From Diogma glabrata (taxonomy: Eukaryota; Arthropoda; Insecta; Diptera; Cylindrotomidae), in contig OY856186.1 in assembly GCA_963693315.1 (NCBI GenBank), positions 284,228,492 through 284,292,491 of the forward strand: a stretch of DNA of 64,000 nt. The letters run 5' to 3'. The notes below the pieces were generated by a model that searched no databases, was not told the DNA's origin, and worked only from the letters and a program-made list of their open reading frames with translations. How positions within the stretch are numbered: position 1 is the stretch's first letter; every line of letters begins with the position of its first letter. Positions 11,661 to 20,733 of this stretch are shown here, piece after piece. The translations under genes and the position numbers were made by a program.

Positions 11661-11830
11661 TGTAACGTTAACTTCCACAAAAGTAGAAATGTATGAAAAT
11701 CTATAAACTGAAACTGAAACCTTTTCTATTTCCAATCGATTTTAGGTTGTCTCTACGACCGCGTATTGTCGACTTGAGCCCCGAAATTAATGAAACACCT
11801 GAAAATTAAATATAGTTCAACCAATCCATT

Positions 11831-12160
11831 AAAGATGAAATTCGAGTTCTGGACGACCCAAAAAGTCGATTATTGAACCGGACCATTTTTGATCGACTTA
11901 ATTCATATAGCATACAAGTAGTACCTATAGGTGTAATAAAAAATAAGTACTTTTTAAAAATATTTTAAAGTATTTAGTTTAAGACAGAGACTCTCAAACT
12001 TAGAGTAACTATGAAATTAAATTACAAGAGAACAGCTCACCCGATATCAACGGTTTTATGTGCGTTGCATAGGTATATACTTCTTGTTTGCCAAGCATTA
12101 AGTCGATCAAAAACGATTGGGTTCAGCGTCGATCGCAAGGACCATGAACTTCATCTTTTT
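11831..12160. mobile_element. candidate inverted-repeat element
   Basis: Around 11870-11902 (TTGAACCGGACC, then TTTTTGATCGACTTAAT) an inverted match occurs at about 12096-12126 (TTAAGTCGATCAAAAA, then GGTTCAG). Weaker similarity continues outward (AAAGATGAA and TTCATCTTTTT). The interior is about 200 bp and non-coding. This looks like a degraded MITE with imprecise limits. Confidence 0.45.
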
Positions 12161-13514
12161 GGACATAAGATGTACATCTTAAAATATTAATACTTATACA
12201 AAAAACGCTAATTTTAAATTTTGGTATGTTTTAGTGTAAAAAAATAACTATCAATTGTGGAAAACAATTCAAAAAATGCTTGACCTACGATATCCCAACT
12301 AGCAAACTTACTTCTCAATTTTGAGTTACACCGGCTTAAGCTTCAATAAAGCTTCTAAATGAAATCTACTTCAATTTTACTACTATAAAGATTTGAAATA
12401 ACTTCCACAGAGAAGCTTTCCCCACTACTTGAGGGAAATCTACACAACTCTAGATAAAGCTTCCAAAAAAATGTTAAGGAAGTTTAAGCTTTCGTTAGGG
12501 TTGAAGTAGATTCAGTTGCAACTGTTTAAAGCTCTTATATAAGCACAGCTGTCATAGCCTAAACTATTCTTCAATATCAAGACTTCAGATGTTTTACCGA
12601 GACTATTTTGCGAAAATGAAATATGTTAAACTAACGGAAACTTTTGCTTCTATTATTTAAACTATAAGAGCGAAAGTTAATTTGTTTTTGTCAAAAAGTA
12701 TTATCCACCCGGCGGTTTTTTTTAATGAACTGCACAGACAAATTTTGCAAAATATAAAATAATCTTTATTGAGAGTCTTAAAATAGCCAAAACAAATCAT
12801 GTAAACTAGAATCAACTAGAGTGGCATGGAAAAAATTAATAAATTAATTGGCTTAGTTTTATAAACAATGATATACGAAGTTTCATTACATGTCACATAG
12901 TCACAATCCTTTTTTTATAAATAGTAAGCCCGTGAATTATACTATCTTTTCTACATCTATATTAAAAAACTAAATGTTATGGAAGTCTTATAGAAGCCAT
13001 TGTGATTGTAACTACTTTCAAACATATTTAGTTTCTCCTTAACATTTAAATTAACCGAATGGATCCTGTCCGATGTCATGTACGCTGACAAACGATTACA
13101 GGACCCGAGTTCAAATCTTGATGCGACCGTAAGCACAAACTTAAATTAAAGTAAGTATTAAATGAATAACAATAAGTTAAAAAGAGTGTAGAAATACAAA
13201 ATATATTGAAAATATTTTTAAAATATTTTTTAATAGCTTCCATAAGATTTCTAAAGCTTGCTTAAATGATCTATTAGAAGCTCTTTACCGAAGCTATAAC
13301 TTGTGAAAAACAGAATATCAACTTGCATAACTGCTTACAAAAGACCATACTGCAGTTATTTCCGAAGTCTAATACAAATCATAGCTTCGTTAAAGGTGGA
13401 GAAGCTTTTCCAAATGCCCTTTATCGAAACCACTTAGATAAGATTGAATGTGAATGAAAACATCAATGCAAAAAACGCATTTCTGAACGAAATAATATTT
13501 GTATGTACTTATAT
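12161..13514. other. gene-free stretch
   Basis: AT-rich with recurrent AAGCTTC-type words (12340-12530 and 13230-13440) that may be parts of an old repeat. No gene or RNA is supported. A B-box-like GAGTTCAAATC near 13110 does not fold as a tRNA. Confidence 0.4.
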
Positions 13515-13950
13515 TAGTCCAGTAACTTTGTCGCCTGAGTGTATGGGGTAGTATGCGTCAAATCTGGTAGTTCTGATTTTTTGCAGGCTTATTTATGATG
13601 TTGGCCTAATGAATAATCCAAGTTTGTGACCTCGAGCGCCGAACGCAACTTCGTCAAAAATCGCAAAAACCGCGAAAAAATCGTTATTTTTTCAAATTTT
13701 GGCGATTATAACCCTAAAGGACTAGTTTTTTCTTTATCCTTTCTTAGGCCGTTTTTAAAGTAGACTAAATTTGCTACAATATGATACTAGAACTGTCTCT
13801 GTAGACTCACTAGTTTCCGAGATTAAGCCTTTCAAAGTTTATCACTTTTTTCGAACTTCGCAATTGCTTGCAATATACCTTTGTAGAGTTTTCTACATCC
13901 CTGTCCTAATAATTGTATTAATAGATATATGTATGTGGTGGCCGATGAGA
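13515..13950 (+). repeat. TAGTCCAGTAAC repeat, copy 1
   Basis: First direct copy, aligned with 14181-14655 and with the inverted 15058-15411. It carries the GACCTCGAGCGCCGAACGC and ACCCTAAAGGACTAG words. Confidence 0.75.
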
Positions 13951-13989
13951 AAAGAAGATTATGTAACTGTACCTGATCATTTTTGTAGT

Positions 13990-14169
13990 TGCAGTAGCAG
14001 ATATCTCAGAAGGTGACGATCTCTCCGATGTCGAAATGGAGGATGACTTGTTGGCACACGACGTCGACGATTCATCACCATCCCCTGATGGGGATATGCC
14101 ATCCCAAAACGTCGATCCAGATACGGAAGAACCTCAAGCGGAACCTTCCATGAGGGCTAAATTAATTTA
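13990..14169 (+). pseudogene. acidic protein fragment, possibly transposase N-terminus
   Basis: One + frame is open for about 59 codons and encodes a strongly acidic stretch (ISEGDDLSDVEMEDD, then SSPSPDGDMPSQNVD, DPDTEEPQAEPS) ending in TAA at 14167-14169. It is preceded by TTTTTGTAG, which could be a splice acceptor. Base composition is clearly more coding-like than the surroundings. Acid-rich Ser/Asp leaders of this style occur at the N-termini of piggyBac-type transposases, but that is only a stylistic resemblance. No catalytic region is present. Confidence 0.4.
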
Positions 14170-14180
14170 ATTTTTTGATG

Positions 14181-14655
14181 TAGTCCAGTAACTTTGTCGC
14201 CTGAGAGTATGGGGTCTAATCCGGTAGTTCTCATAGTATGCGTCAAATCCGGTAGTTCTGATTTTTTGCAGACTTGTTTATGATGTTGGCCTAATAAATA
14301 ATCCAAGTTTGTGACCTCGAGCGCTGAACGCAACTTTGTCAAAAATCGAAAAATCGAAAAAACCGCGAAAAAATCGTTATTTTTTTTTCAAATTTTGGCG
14401 ATTATAACCCTAAAGGACTAGATATTTCTTTAAAATTTTTTAAATGTTTTTAAAGTAGACTAAATTTGCTACAATATGATACCAAAACTGTCTCTGTAGA
14501 CCCAATAGTTTCCAAGATTAAGCCTTTCAAAGTTTATCATTTTTTTCGAACTTCGCAATTTTTTGCAATTTATACCTTTGTAAAGTTTTGTACATCCCTG
14601 TCCTAATAATTGTATTAATAAATACATGTGTGTGTGGTGGTCAATAAGAAATAGT
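14181..14655 (+). repeat. TAGTCCAGTAAC repeat, copy 2
   Basis: Second direct copy, with a small internal duplication near its start (GGTAGTTCT occurs twice, about 14223 and 14253). It continues to a GTGTGGTGGTCAATAAGAAA end resembling copy 1. Confidence 0.75.
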
Positions 14656-14666
14656 AGATTGTATTA

Positions 14667-14761
14667 CTAGTGCGAATATGTTTTCCAAACAAGAGTTAGT
14701 TTGCAGCATGACCGTAGGGAGTGCTGCAATAACTCGCGTTTGGAAAACGCATTCGCACTAG
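14667..14761. mobile_element. 95-bp hairpin element with TTA duplication
   Basis: CTAGTGCGAATATGTTTTCC at 14667 pairs with GGAAAACGCATTCGCACTAG ending at 14761. Pairing continues inward through AAACAAGAGTTA / TAACTCGCGTTT and GCAGCA / TGCTGC, leaving a loop of roughly 10 nt. The hairpin is flanked by TTA on both sides (14664-14666 and 14762-14764). A 3-bp TTA duplication is the PIF/Harbinger pattern, so this may be a minimal foldback MITE of that type. A structured RNA is an alternative. Confidence 0.65.
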
Positions 14762-14839
14762 TTATACACACCATTTTTTTTGTAACAAATGCATAAAATT
14801 TATAAATATTGAATTAATTGTTAATTTAATCATTTATTT

Positions 14840-14966
14840 CCTTTTGCTGAACAACTGTTTAGAGAATATCAGTGTGGTTTCCGGCGGGTCCGAGGTACTA
14901 CCGATGCACTTTTCTCGATAAGGATGATTTTGGAAAAGTATCGAGAGTTCAATATACCTGTGCACA
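14840..14966 (+). pseudogene. 127-bp fragment of RTE-like reverse transcriptase
   Basis: Nearly identical to 30171-30297 of the RTE-like element, with about five mismatches over 127 bp. It covers the region encoding FAEQLFGEYQCGFRRG and ILEKCREFN. It has no tail and no 5' end, so it looks like a captured or gap-filled scrap rather than an ordinary truncated insertion. Confidence 0.85.
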
Positions 14967-15057
14967 CTGTTCACACTTCTCATTTTCTTTTTTAACATCC
15001 CATCATAAAAGTACAGGGCTTTGATCGTATATTCAGGGTCAAAGTTCATTTAGAACG

Positions 15058-15411
15058 ACAGAATTGCAAAAAATTGCGAAGTTCGAAAAAAGTGATAAAC
15101 TTTGAAAGGCTTAATCTCGGAAACTAGTGGGTCTGCAGAGACAGTTTTAGTATCATATTGTAGCAAATTTAGTCTACTTTAAAAACGGCCTAAGAAAGGT
15201 TAAAGAAAAAACTAGTCCTTTAGGGTTATAATCGCCAAAATTTGAAAAAATAATGATTTTTTCGCGGTTTTTGCGATTTTTGACGAAGTTGCGTTCGGCG
15301 CTCGAGGTCACAAACTTGGATTATTCATTAGGCCAACATCATAAACAAGTCTGCAAAAAATCAGAACTACCGGATTTGACGCATACGGTAATGTATAAAG
15401 TTACTGGACTA
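15058..15411 (-). repeat. TAGTCCAGTAAC repeat, inverted copy
   Basis: Reverse-oriented copy ending in AAAGTTACTGGACTA. Most similar to copy 1 (it shares GCGTTCGGCGCTCGAGGTC). The terminal 20 bp differs from copies 1 and 2 just inside the end. Confidence 0.75.
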
Positions 15412-16211
15412 TATTTTATTCAACTAATGAAACCAACAATTTTGTTAACCATCGATTTCTCGAAATGATTAACAATCTAACAAATAAAACAACCATTCTG
15501 GATAAAAGGAAAAATCATTATCAACAAAAAAAAATTTTTAAGCTACAAAATTATACGGACAAAAATCACCACAATCAAGAGAAAACAAATAAAAACCACT
15601 TCCATGTTAACATGAAAAATATAAAAGTTGGTAAAATAGGGAAAACTAGGAAAATAACAAAAACTTAATGATGAGTAAATATATCGTAAAAGAATAAGAA
15701 AATTTGAAGAAACCAACAAAAAAAAACATTACCATGAATATATATCATCATTAATTTTGTATATTTTTTGTTTGTTTATTTTTATTGCGAGATGACAAAC
15801 AGGATTTTTCGAATAAATTTGTTAAGATATTTTTCGTACACCTAGATCACTAATGCAAAATTTCAACCAACACAGAATGAGTGCCAAATTACAAACACAA
15901 ACAGATCAAAATTTCATTGTTCCTTTGAACTCTTCTAAAACAATTTTATACTCCCACGAAAACACCCTTAAGCCAAATAAGGAAAAAACGATTTTTTAAG
16001 CAATAAAAAGAAAAATGTTTAACCAAAAGAGAAAAGAAATCTTGTTATTACGAACAAAAGAATTTTTTCAGTTTTTCCACTCTTTAGTTATAAATTTTCT
16101 TTATATTTTATTTGTACTTTTTAAATGTTTGACTTTACCATTTTTATTCTCGAGAAAAAAGAATTGAGAAAACTTTCCTTTTTGTTATCTTGATACAAAA
16201 TCGAACATATA
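15412..16211. other. AT-rich gene-free stretch
   Basis: Very A-rich. The Lys/Asn-rich open frame at 15465-15668 is what random A-rich sequence gives, with no domain. Nothing else recognised. Confidence 0.5.
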
Positions 16212-17422
16212 GACCAAGCTCCCACGACACTTTAGTCTACCTCACATGTAACCTCTGTGCAATTGGGTTTAGCTTATACAACCTTTTTCAGAAAATATCT
16301 ATCCAGTGGCCGACTTTCTCTTTTACGTTAATTAATATTTTTAATTAATTTTTGTAATCACTAATTACAAAAGCCTACTTATTTGGAATGTAACCTCGCT
16401 GAAATTTCTTGATATAATTGAGACTTTTGTATAATTTAAGAAAATCTTGGTCTGCCTTGAGATTTTTGTTTTAAAGTACCTGGCAGACCTAATTGAATAG
16501 ATGAAAAATTGATGCCATAGTTACCCCACATGTAACCTCGCTGAAATTTCTTGACATAATTGAGACTTTTGTTTAGTTACAAAAAACGTTGGTCGGCCTT
16601 GAAATTTTTGTTTTTAAGTGCCTGGCAGACCTAATTGAATGGATGAAAAATTGATGCCATATTTACCCCACATGTAACCTCGCTGAAATTTCTTGACATA
16701 ATTGAGACTTTTGTTTAGTTACAAAAAATGTTGGTCGGCCTTGAAATTTTTGTTTTTAAGTGCCTGGCAGACCTAATTAAATAGATGAAAAATTGATGCC
16801 ATAGTTACCCCACATGTAACCTCGGTGAAATTTCTTGACATAATTGAGACTTTTGTATAGTTACAGAAAACTTTGGTCGGCCTTAAGATTTTTGTTTTTA
16901 AGTGCCTGGCAGACCTAATTGAATGGATGAAAAATTGATGCCATATATACCCCACATGTAACCTCGCTGGAATTTCTTGACATAATTGAGACTTTTGTTT
17001 AGTTACAAAAAATGTTGGTCGGCCTTGAAATTTTTGTTTTTAAGTGCCTGGCAGACCTAATTGAATGGATGAAAAATTGATGCCATAGTTACCTCATATG
17101 TAACCTTCTCCAGATTTTTGTATATAAAAGAGTACATCTTGTCTAATAAAAAAACATCTGTCGGCCTCGCAAAAAACATTAATAAATATAGCCGACGTTA
17201 TTTTTAATAAATGACATCGCGCGCGAGAATAATGCATTACATCAGCAGTTTGAATTTTAGAATGGTTCGGTAACAATTTTCAATAATTATATTTTTTGAC
17301 ATTTTATTGTTAATAATTTCGATGATATTGTTAATTTAATAATAAACAATTTTCATTGATAATAATCAATAATCTTATAATAATCAATAATCTGGAACAT
17401 TCTTACTATATACTTCCATACA
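16212..17422 (+). repeat. left terminal inverted repeat
   Basis: Runs from GACCAAGCTCCC to about GGAACATTCTTACTATATAC, mirrored in 18676-20014. The innermost part, 17101-17280, is almost identical to its partner at 18808-18978, indicating recent origin or conversion between arms. Confidence 0.85.
16391..17100 (+). repeat. 142-bp tandem repeats, left arm
   Basis: The word TAACCT recurs at 16391, 16533, 16675, 16817, 16959 and 17101, exactly 142 bp apart, giving five units. Each contains AATTTCTTGACATAATTGAG, GTGCCTGGCAGACC and GATGAAAAATTGATGCCATA. Confidence 0.9.
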
Positions 17423-17714
17423 TGCATAAAAAAAAATACCTAAAACGCAGCAATCTTTGAAGTTTCATATCTCTTTGACTATTTTACACACTTTTTTGTT
17501 TTATATACAATTTGTTTATTGCTACCATCGAGTGTAAAGCGTAAAACTACATTGTTCGACGTACTTTTAAGTGAAAAAAGAGTTTTACATATTTTTTCAA
17601 GTCGTTTAATTTTTTAATATACATATATAGAATAATTTAAAGTTTAAAATCTGTTTTGTATGTGAGGAAAAGGACAAAAATGTTACTATATTTACAGACA
17701 ATAGTAATCCGTAA

Positions 17715-18473
17715 TCCGAAGTAATAGCTTCAGATACCGACATACTCATTATTTTATTGGGTAATTATTATAAATTTTTGAACGTAGAAATATGGTTACA
17801 ATGTTTTGATAACCATAATGACATTTTATATTATAATTGTTCACGTTTGGCAGAAATATTAGGTGAACGATTATGCCGCAGTCTGCCTGGGTTCCACGCT
17901 TATACAGGATCAGACTATACCTTTGTTAAGAAAGGTAAAATTCGGCCGTTCAATATTTTAGAAAAATCACTCAAATTCCAAGATCTCTTTATATCATTGA
18001 CAACTCCAATTGATATTTTAGACGACGACAAAATGGAAAATTTGCAGGCGTTTACAGTAGAATTCTACAACATTAAAAATTGTAAAACTGTAAATGCTGC
18101 GAGATATGAAATATCCCAACAGTTCTACACTGCTAATAATCAGCATGAATATTTTTTAAAAAAACTAAAAAATTTTGACAGCTCTTTAATTCCTCCGTGC
18201 TGGCGTTCTCTTCAACCAAAAGTATTACGCACTATTTTTATTAATTCTATGTGGCAAAACGCCACAAATGCTGAATGCATGGTTTATCGTCCTGAGGAAA
18301 ACGGTTGGCTTCTCGAAGATCAAAAATTAAAACCACTTTGGTACAAAGGATCATCACTTCCTCAACGCATAGAAGATGTTCTTCTACAGGACGATAAATT
18401 CTGTGAGGAAATTGATGACGACGATGACAATGATCGAACAGAACTGGATTGTTTTGATGATATCGACGGATGA
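17715..18473 (+). CDS. transposon-borne protein with DTDILIILL and FHAYTGSD motifs
   Basis: The frame is open from 17715 (after TAA at 17712-17714) to the TGA ending at 18473, about 252 codons. No ATG fits the start, and TATTTACAG just upstream could be a splice acceptor, so this may be a last exon or a truncated frame. Motifs in order: SDTDILIILL (residues about 5-14), LPGFHAYTGSDYT then KKGK (about 58-78), LIPPCWRSLQPK...MWQNA (about 162-185), PEENGWLLED and LKPLWYKG (about 195-217), and an acidic C-terminus (EEIDDDDDNDRTE). I associate the order DTD-x-LLL, LPALHAxTGCDT-like, LPP, GW, PLW with uncharacterised transposon-linked proteins of invertebrates. The DTD strand might belong to a PIN/XPG-like nuclease fold, which is inference. 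It lies centrally between the long inverted repeats. Confidence 0.65.
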   Translation, partial: SEVIASDTDILIILLGNYYKFLNVEIWLQCFDNHNDILYYNCSRLAEILGERLCRSLPGFHAYTGSDYTFVKKGKIRPFNILEKSLKFQDLFISLTTPIDILDDDKMENLQAFTVEFYNIKNCKTVNAARYEISQQFYTANNQHEYFLKKLKNFDSSLIPPCWRSLQPKVLRTIFINSMWQNATNAECMVYRPEENGWLLEDQKLKPLWYKGSSLPQRIEDVLLQDDKFCEEIDDDDDNDRTELDCFDDIDG

Positions 18474-18675
18474 CCGCTTTCTTGATGTAAATATGAAAGG
18501 ACTTAAATATTCTTTTTGTTTTCTACTATTATTTAGTAGCAAAATATGATAAAAATTATAAAATTAAATATGAAATATTAAAATATTATTTTAAAAGTAT
18601 TGAATTATAATTGTTATTGTTAAAATTATTTGTAATAAAAAAATCTCTTATATTAATTTCTTTTATCTAACTTTT

Positions 18676-20014
18676 TATGGATGTGTGGCAGTATATAGTA
18701 AGAATGTTCCAGATTAATATAATAATCATGAAAATTGTTTATTATTAAATTATCAACATCGTCGAAATTATTAACAATAAAATGTCAAAAAATATAATTA
18801 TTGAAAATTGTTACCGAACCATTCTAAAATTCAAACTGCTGATGTAATGCATTATTCTCGCGCGCGATGTCATTTATTAAAAATAACGTCGGCTATATTT
18901 ATTAATGTTTTTTGCGAGGCCGACAGATGTTTTTTTATTAGACAAGATGTACTCTTTTATATACAAAAATCTGGAGAAGGTTACATGTGAGGTAACTATG
19001 GCATCAATTTTTCATCCATTCAATTAGGTCTGCCAGGCACTTAAAAACAAAAATTTCAAGGCCGACCAACGTTTTTTGTAACTAAACAAAAGTCTCAATT
19101 ATGTCAAGAAATTCCAGCGAGGTTACATGTGGGGTATATATGGCATCAATTTTTCATCCATTCAATTTGGTCTGCCAGGCACTTAAAAACAAAAATCTTA
19201 AGGCCGACCAAAGTTTTCTGTAACTATACAAAAGTCTCAATTATGTCAAGAAATTTCAGCGAGGTTACATGTGGGGTAACTATGGCATCAATTTTTCATC
19301 CATTCAATTAGGTCTGCCAGGTACTTTAAAACAAAAATTTCAAGGCCGACAAACATTTTTTGTAACTAAACAAAAGTCTCAATTATGTCAAGAAATTCCA
19401 GCGAGGTTACATGTGGGGTATATATGGCATCAATTTTTCATCCATTCAATTAGGTCTGCCAGGCACTTAAAAACAAAAATCTTAAGGCCGACCAAAGTTT
19501 TCTGTAACTATACAAAAGTCTCAATTATGTCAAGAAATTTCAGCGAGGTTACATGTGGGGTAACTATGGCATCAATTTTTCATCTATTTAATTAGGTCTG
19601 CCAGGCACTTAAAAACAAAAATTTCAAGGCCGACCAACATTTTTTGTAACTAAACAAAAGTCTCAATTATGTCAAGAAATTTCAGCGAGGTTACATGTGG
19701 GGTAACTAAGGCATCAATTTTTCATCCATTCAATTAGGTCTGCCAGGTACTTTAAAACAAAAATCTCAAGGCAGACCAAGATTTTCTTAAATTATACAAA
19801 AGTCTCAATTATATCAAGAAATTTCAGCGAGGTTACATTCCAAATAAGTAGGCTTTTGTAATTAGTGATTACAAAAATTAATTAAAAATATTAATTAACG
19901 TAAAAGAGAAAGTCGGCCACTGGATAGATATTTTCTGAAAAAGGTTATATAAGCTAAACCCAATTGCACAGAGGTTACATGTGAGGTAGACTAAAGTGTC
20001 GTGGGAGCTTGGTC
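18676..20014 (-). repeat. right terminal inverted repeat
   Basis: Mirror of the left arm, about 130 bp longer because it carries one extra 142-bp unit. Its outer end is AGTGTCGTGGGAGCTTGGTC. Confidence 0.85.
18978..19829 (-). repeat. 142-bp tandem repeats, right arm
   Basis: The word AGGTTA recurs at 18978, 19120, 19262, 19404, 19546, 19688 and 19830, again exactly 142 bp apart, giving six units against five in the left arm. Confidence 0.9.
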
Positions 20015-20733
20015 TAATAAGAAAATCATTTCCATTAATATTCATCGACAATATTTGTCATTTTCTTGAAATTCATTTTTTTGAAAATATAATAACAAAA
20101 AGAATTGAAATGTCATGTACTTAAATTGAATTGAGAGACAAAGTTGGAAAAACTTTAAAATTTTGAAGGTACGATGGATTAGATTATATTTTATATTATA
20201 TTTATTTTATGTATAATTATTAAATTTAAATATGTTTATTAGTCTAGTAGTAGTTCTCAGACGTCCTGTAAAAAAATTGTTCTTGGTGAAAAAAAGAAAG
20301 TTGATTTTTTGATAAAATCGTAGATTTTTTCAAATATCTCATGAAATATCCAGTTATAAAAAAAATCATTTAAACATTTTTGTAAGAAATTTGACTAGGA
20401 CCTTGTCATTTTTTACCTAGAACGTATATTTCTGATGGTATTTTGAAAAAAAAACTTGCAGATCTTCGTAACTCATAAAAAAAACAAAAACGATGACGAA
20501 TAAGTACTAATAGTACCTGTGCCCACGTCGATTTCATTTATTACCACATATTTTATACTTAGTGAGGGCCCTGTCTTTGACGAGCCCGAAAACTTTTGTT
20601 CTGCCATTTTTATCGATTTCCGCCGCTTTTTCGTTCGGCAAGCTCCGAAGAATTCCGATTGGCCGGGATCTTGTAAATTTGCTACCACAATTTTTTTTAA
20701 ACTATGGGGGTTGGAAATTTGTTTTAAGACAGG
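20015..20733. other. stretch without a confirmed gene
   Basis: Mostly AT-rich. The part about 20560-20690 is less AT-rich, and on the minus strand it reads KMAEQKFSGSSKTGPSLSI in an open frame (20473-20790). It could be a small exon or an old repeat; no family is recognised. Confidence 0.3.

Larger units (their letters stand above)
13515..15411. mobile_element. composite foldback element, TAGTCCAGTAAC ends
   Basis: The terminal sequence TAGTCCAGTAACTTTGTCGCC begins at 13515 and again at 14181, and ends inverted at 15411 (AAAGTTACTGGACTA). Each is followed by the same subterminal sequence of several hundred bp, including AAACCGCGAAAAAATCG and ATTATAACCCTAAAGGACTAG. The 1.9-kb region is therefore two direct copies and one inverted copy, enclosing an acidic coding scrap (13990-14169), a 95-bp hairpin (14667-14761) and a fragment of the RTE element (14840-14966). 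It is either one element with internal rearrangement or nested insertions of the same family. Confidence 0.65.
16212..20014. mobile_element. 3.8-kb DNA element with 1.2-1.3-kb TIRs of 142-bp repeats
   Basis: The left end GACCAAGCTCCCACGACACT at 16212 is matched inverted by AGTGTCGTGGGAGCTTGGTC ending at 20014, with TA outside both ends. The arms (16212-17422 and 18676-20014) consist of a unique outer part, an array of 142-bp tandem repeats, and a unique inner part with a CGCGCGCGA word. The core (17423-18675) carries an ORF with conserved-looking motifs (17715-18473). Arms this long with internal arrays, plus a coding core, indicate a DNA transposon. The TA flank would fit a 2-bp target duplication but is weak evidence in AT-rich DNA. 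The element is probably internally deleted, because the ORF starts mid-domain. Superfamily unassigned. Confidence 0.8.

Noticed and set aside
13050..13135. tRNA gene or tRNA-derived SINE suggested by GAGTTCAAATC
   Set aside because: No matching A box at the right distance and no cloverleaf stems could be formed by eye.
15465..15668. 67-codon Lys/Asn-rich ORF as a gene
   Set aside because: The composition is what A-rich non-coding DNA yields; no domain or start context supports it.
16391..17100. 142-bp periodic repeats as a CRISPR array
   Set aside because: The whole 142-bp unit is repeated with no unique spacers, the DNA is eukaryotic, and the array belongs to a transposon arm.
17757..17759. 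17757 as the start of the core ORF in the long-TIR element
   Set aside because: The codon is TTG, and the conserved-looking SDTDILIILL motif lies upstream in the same frame.
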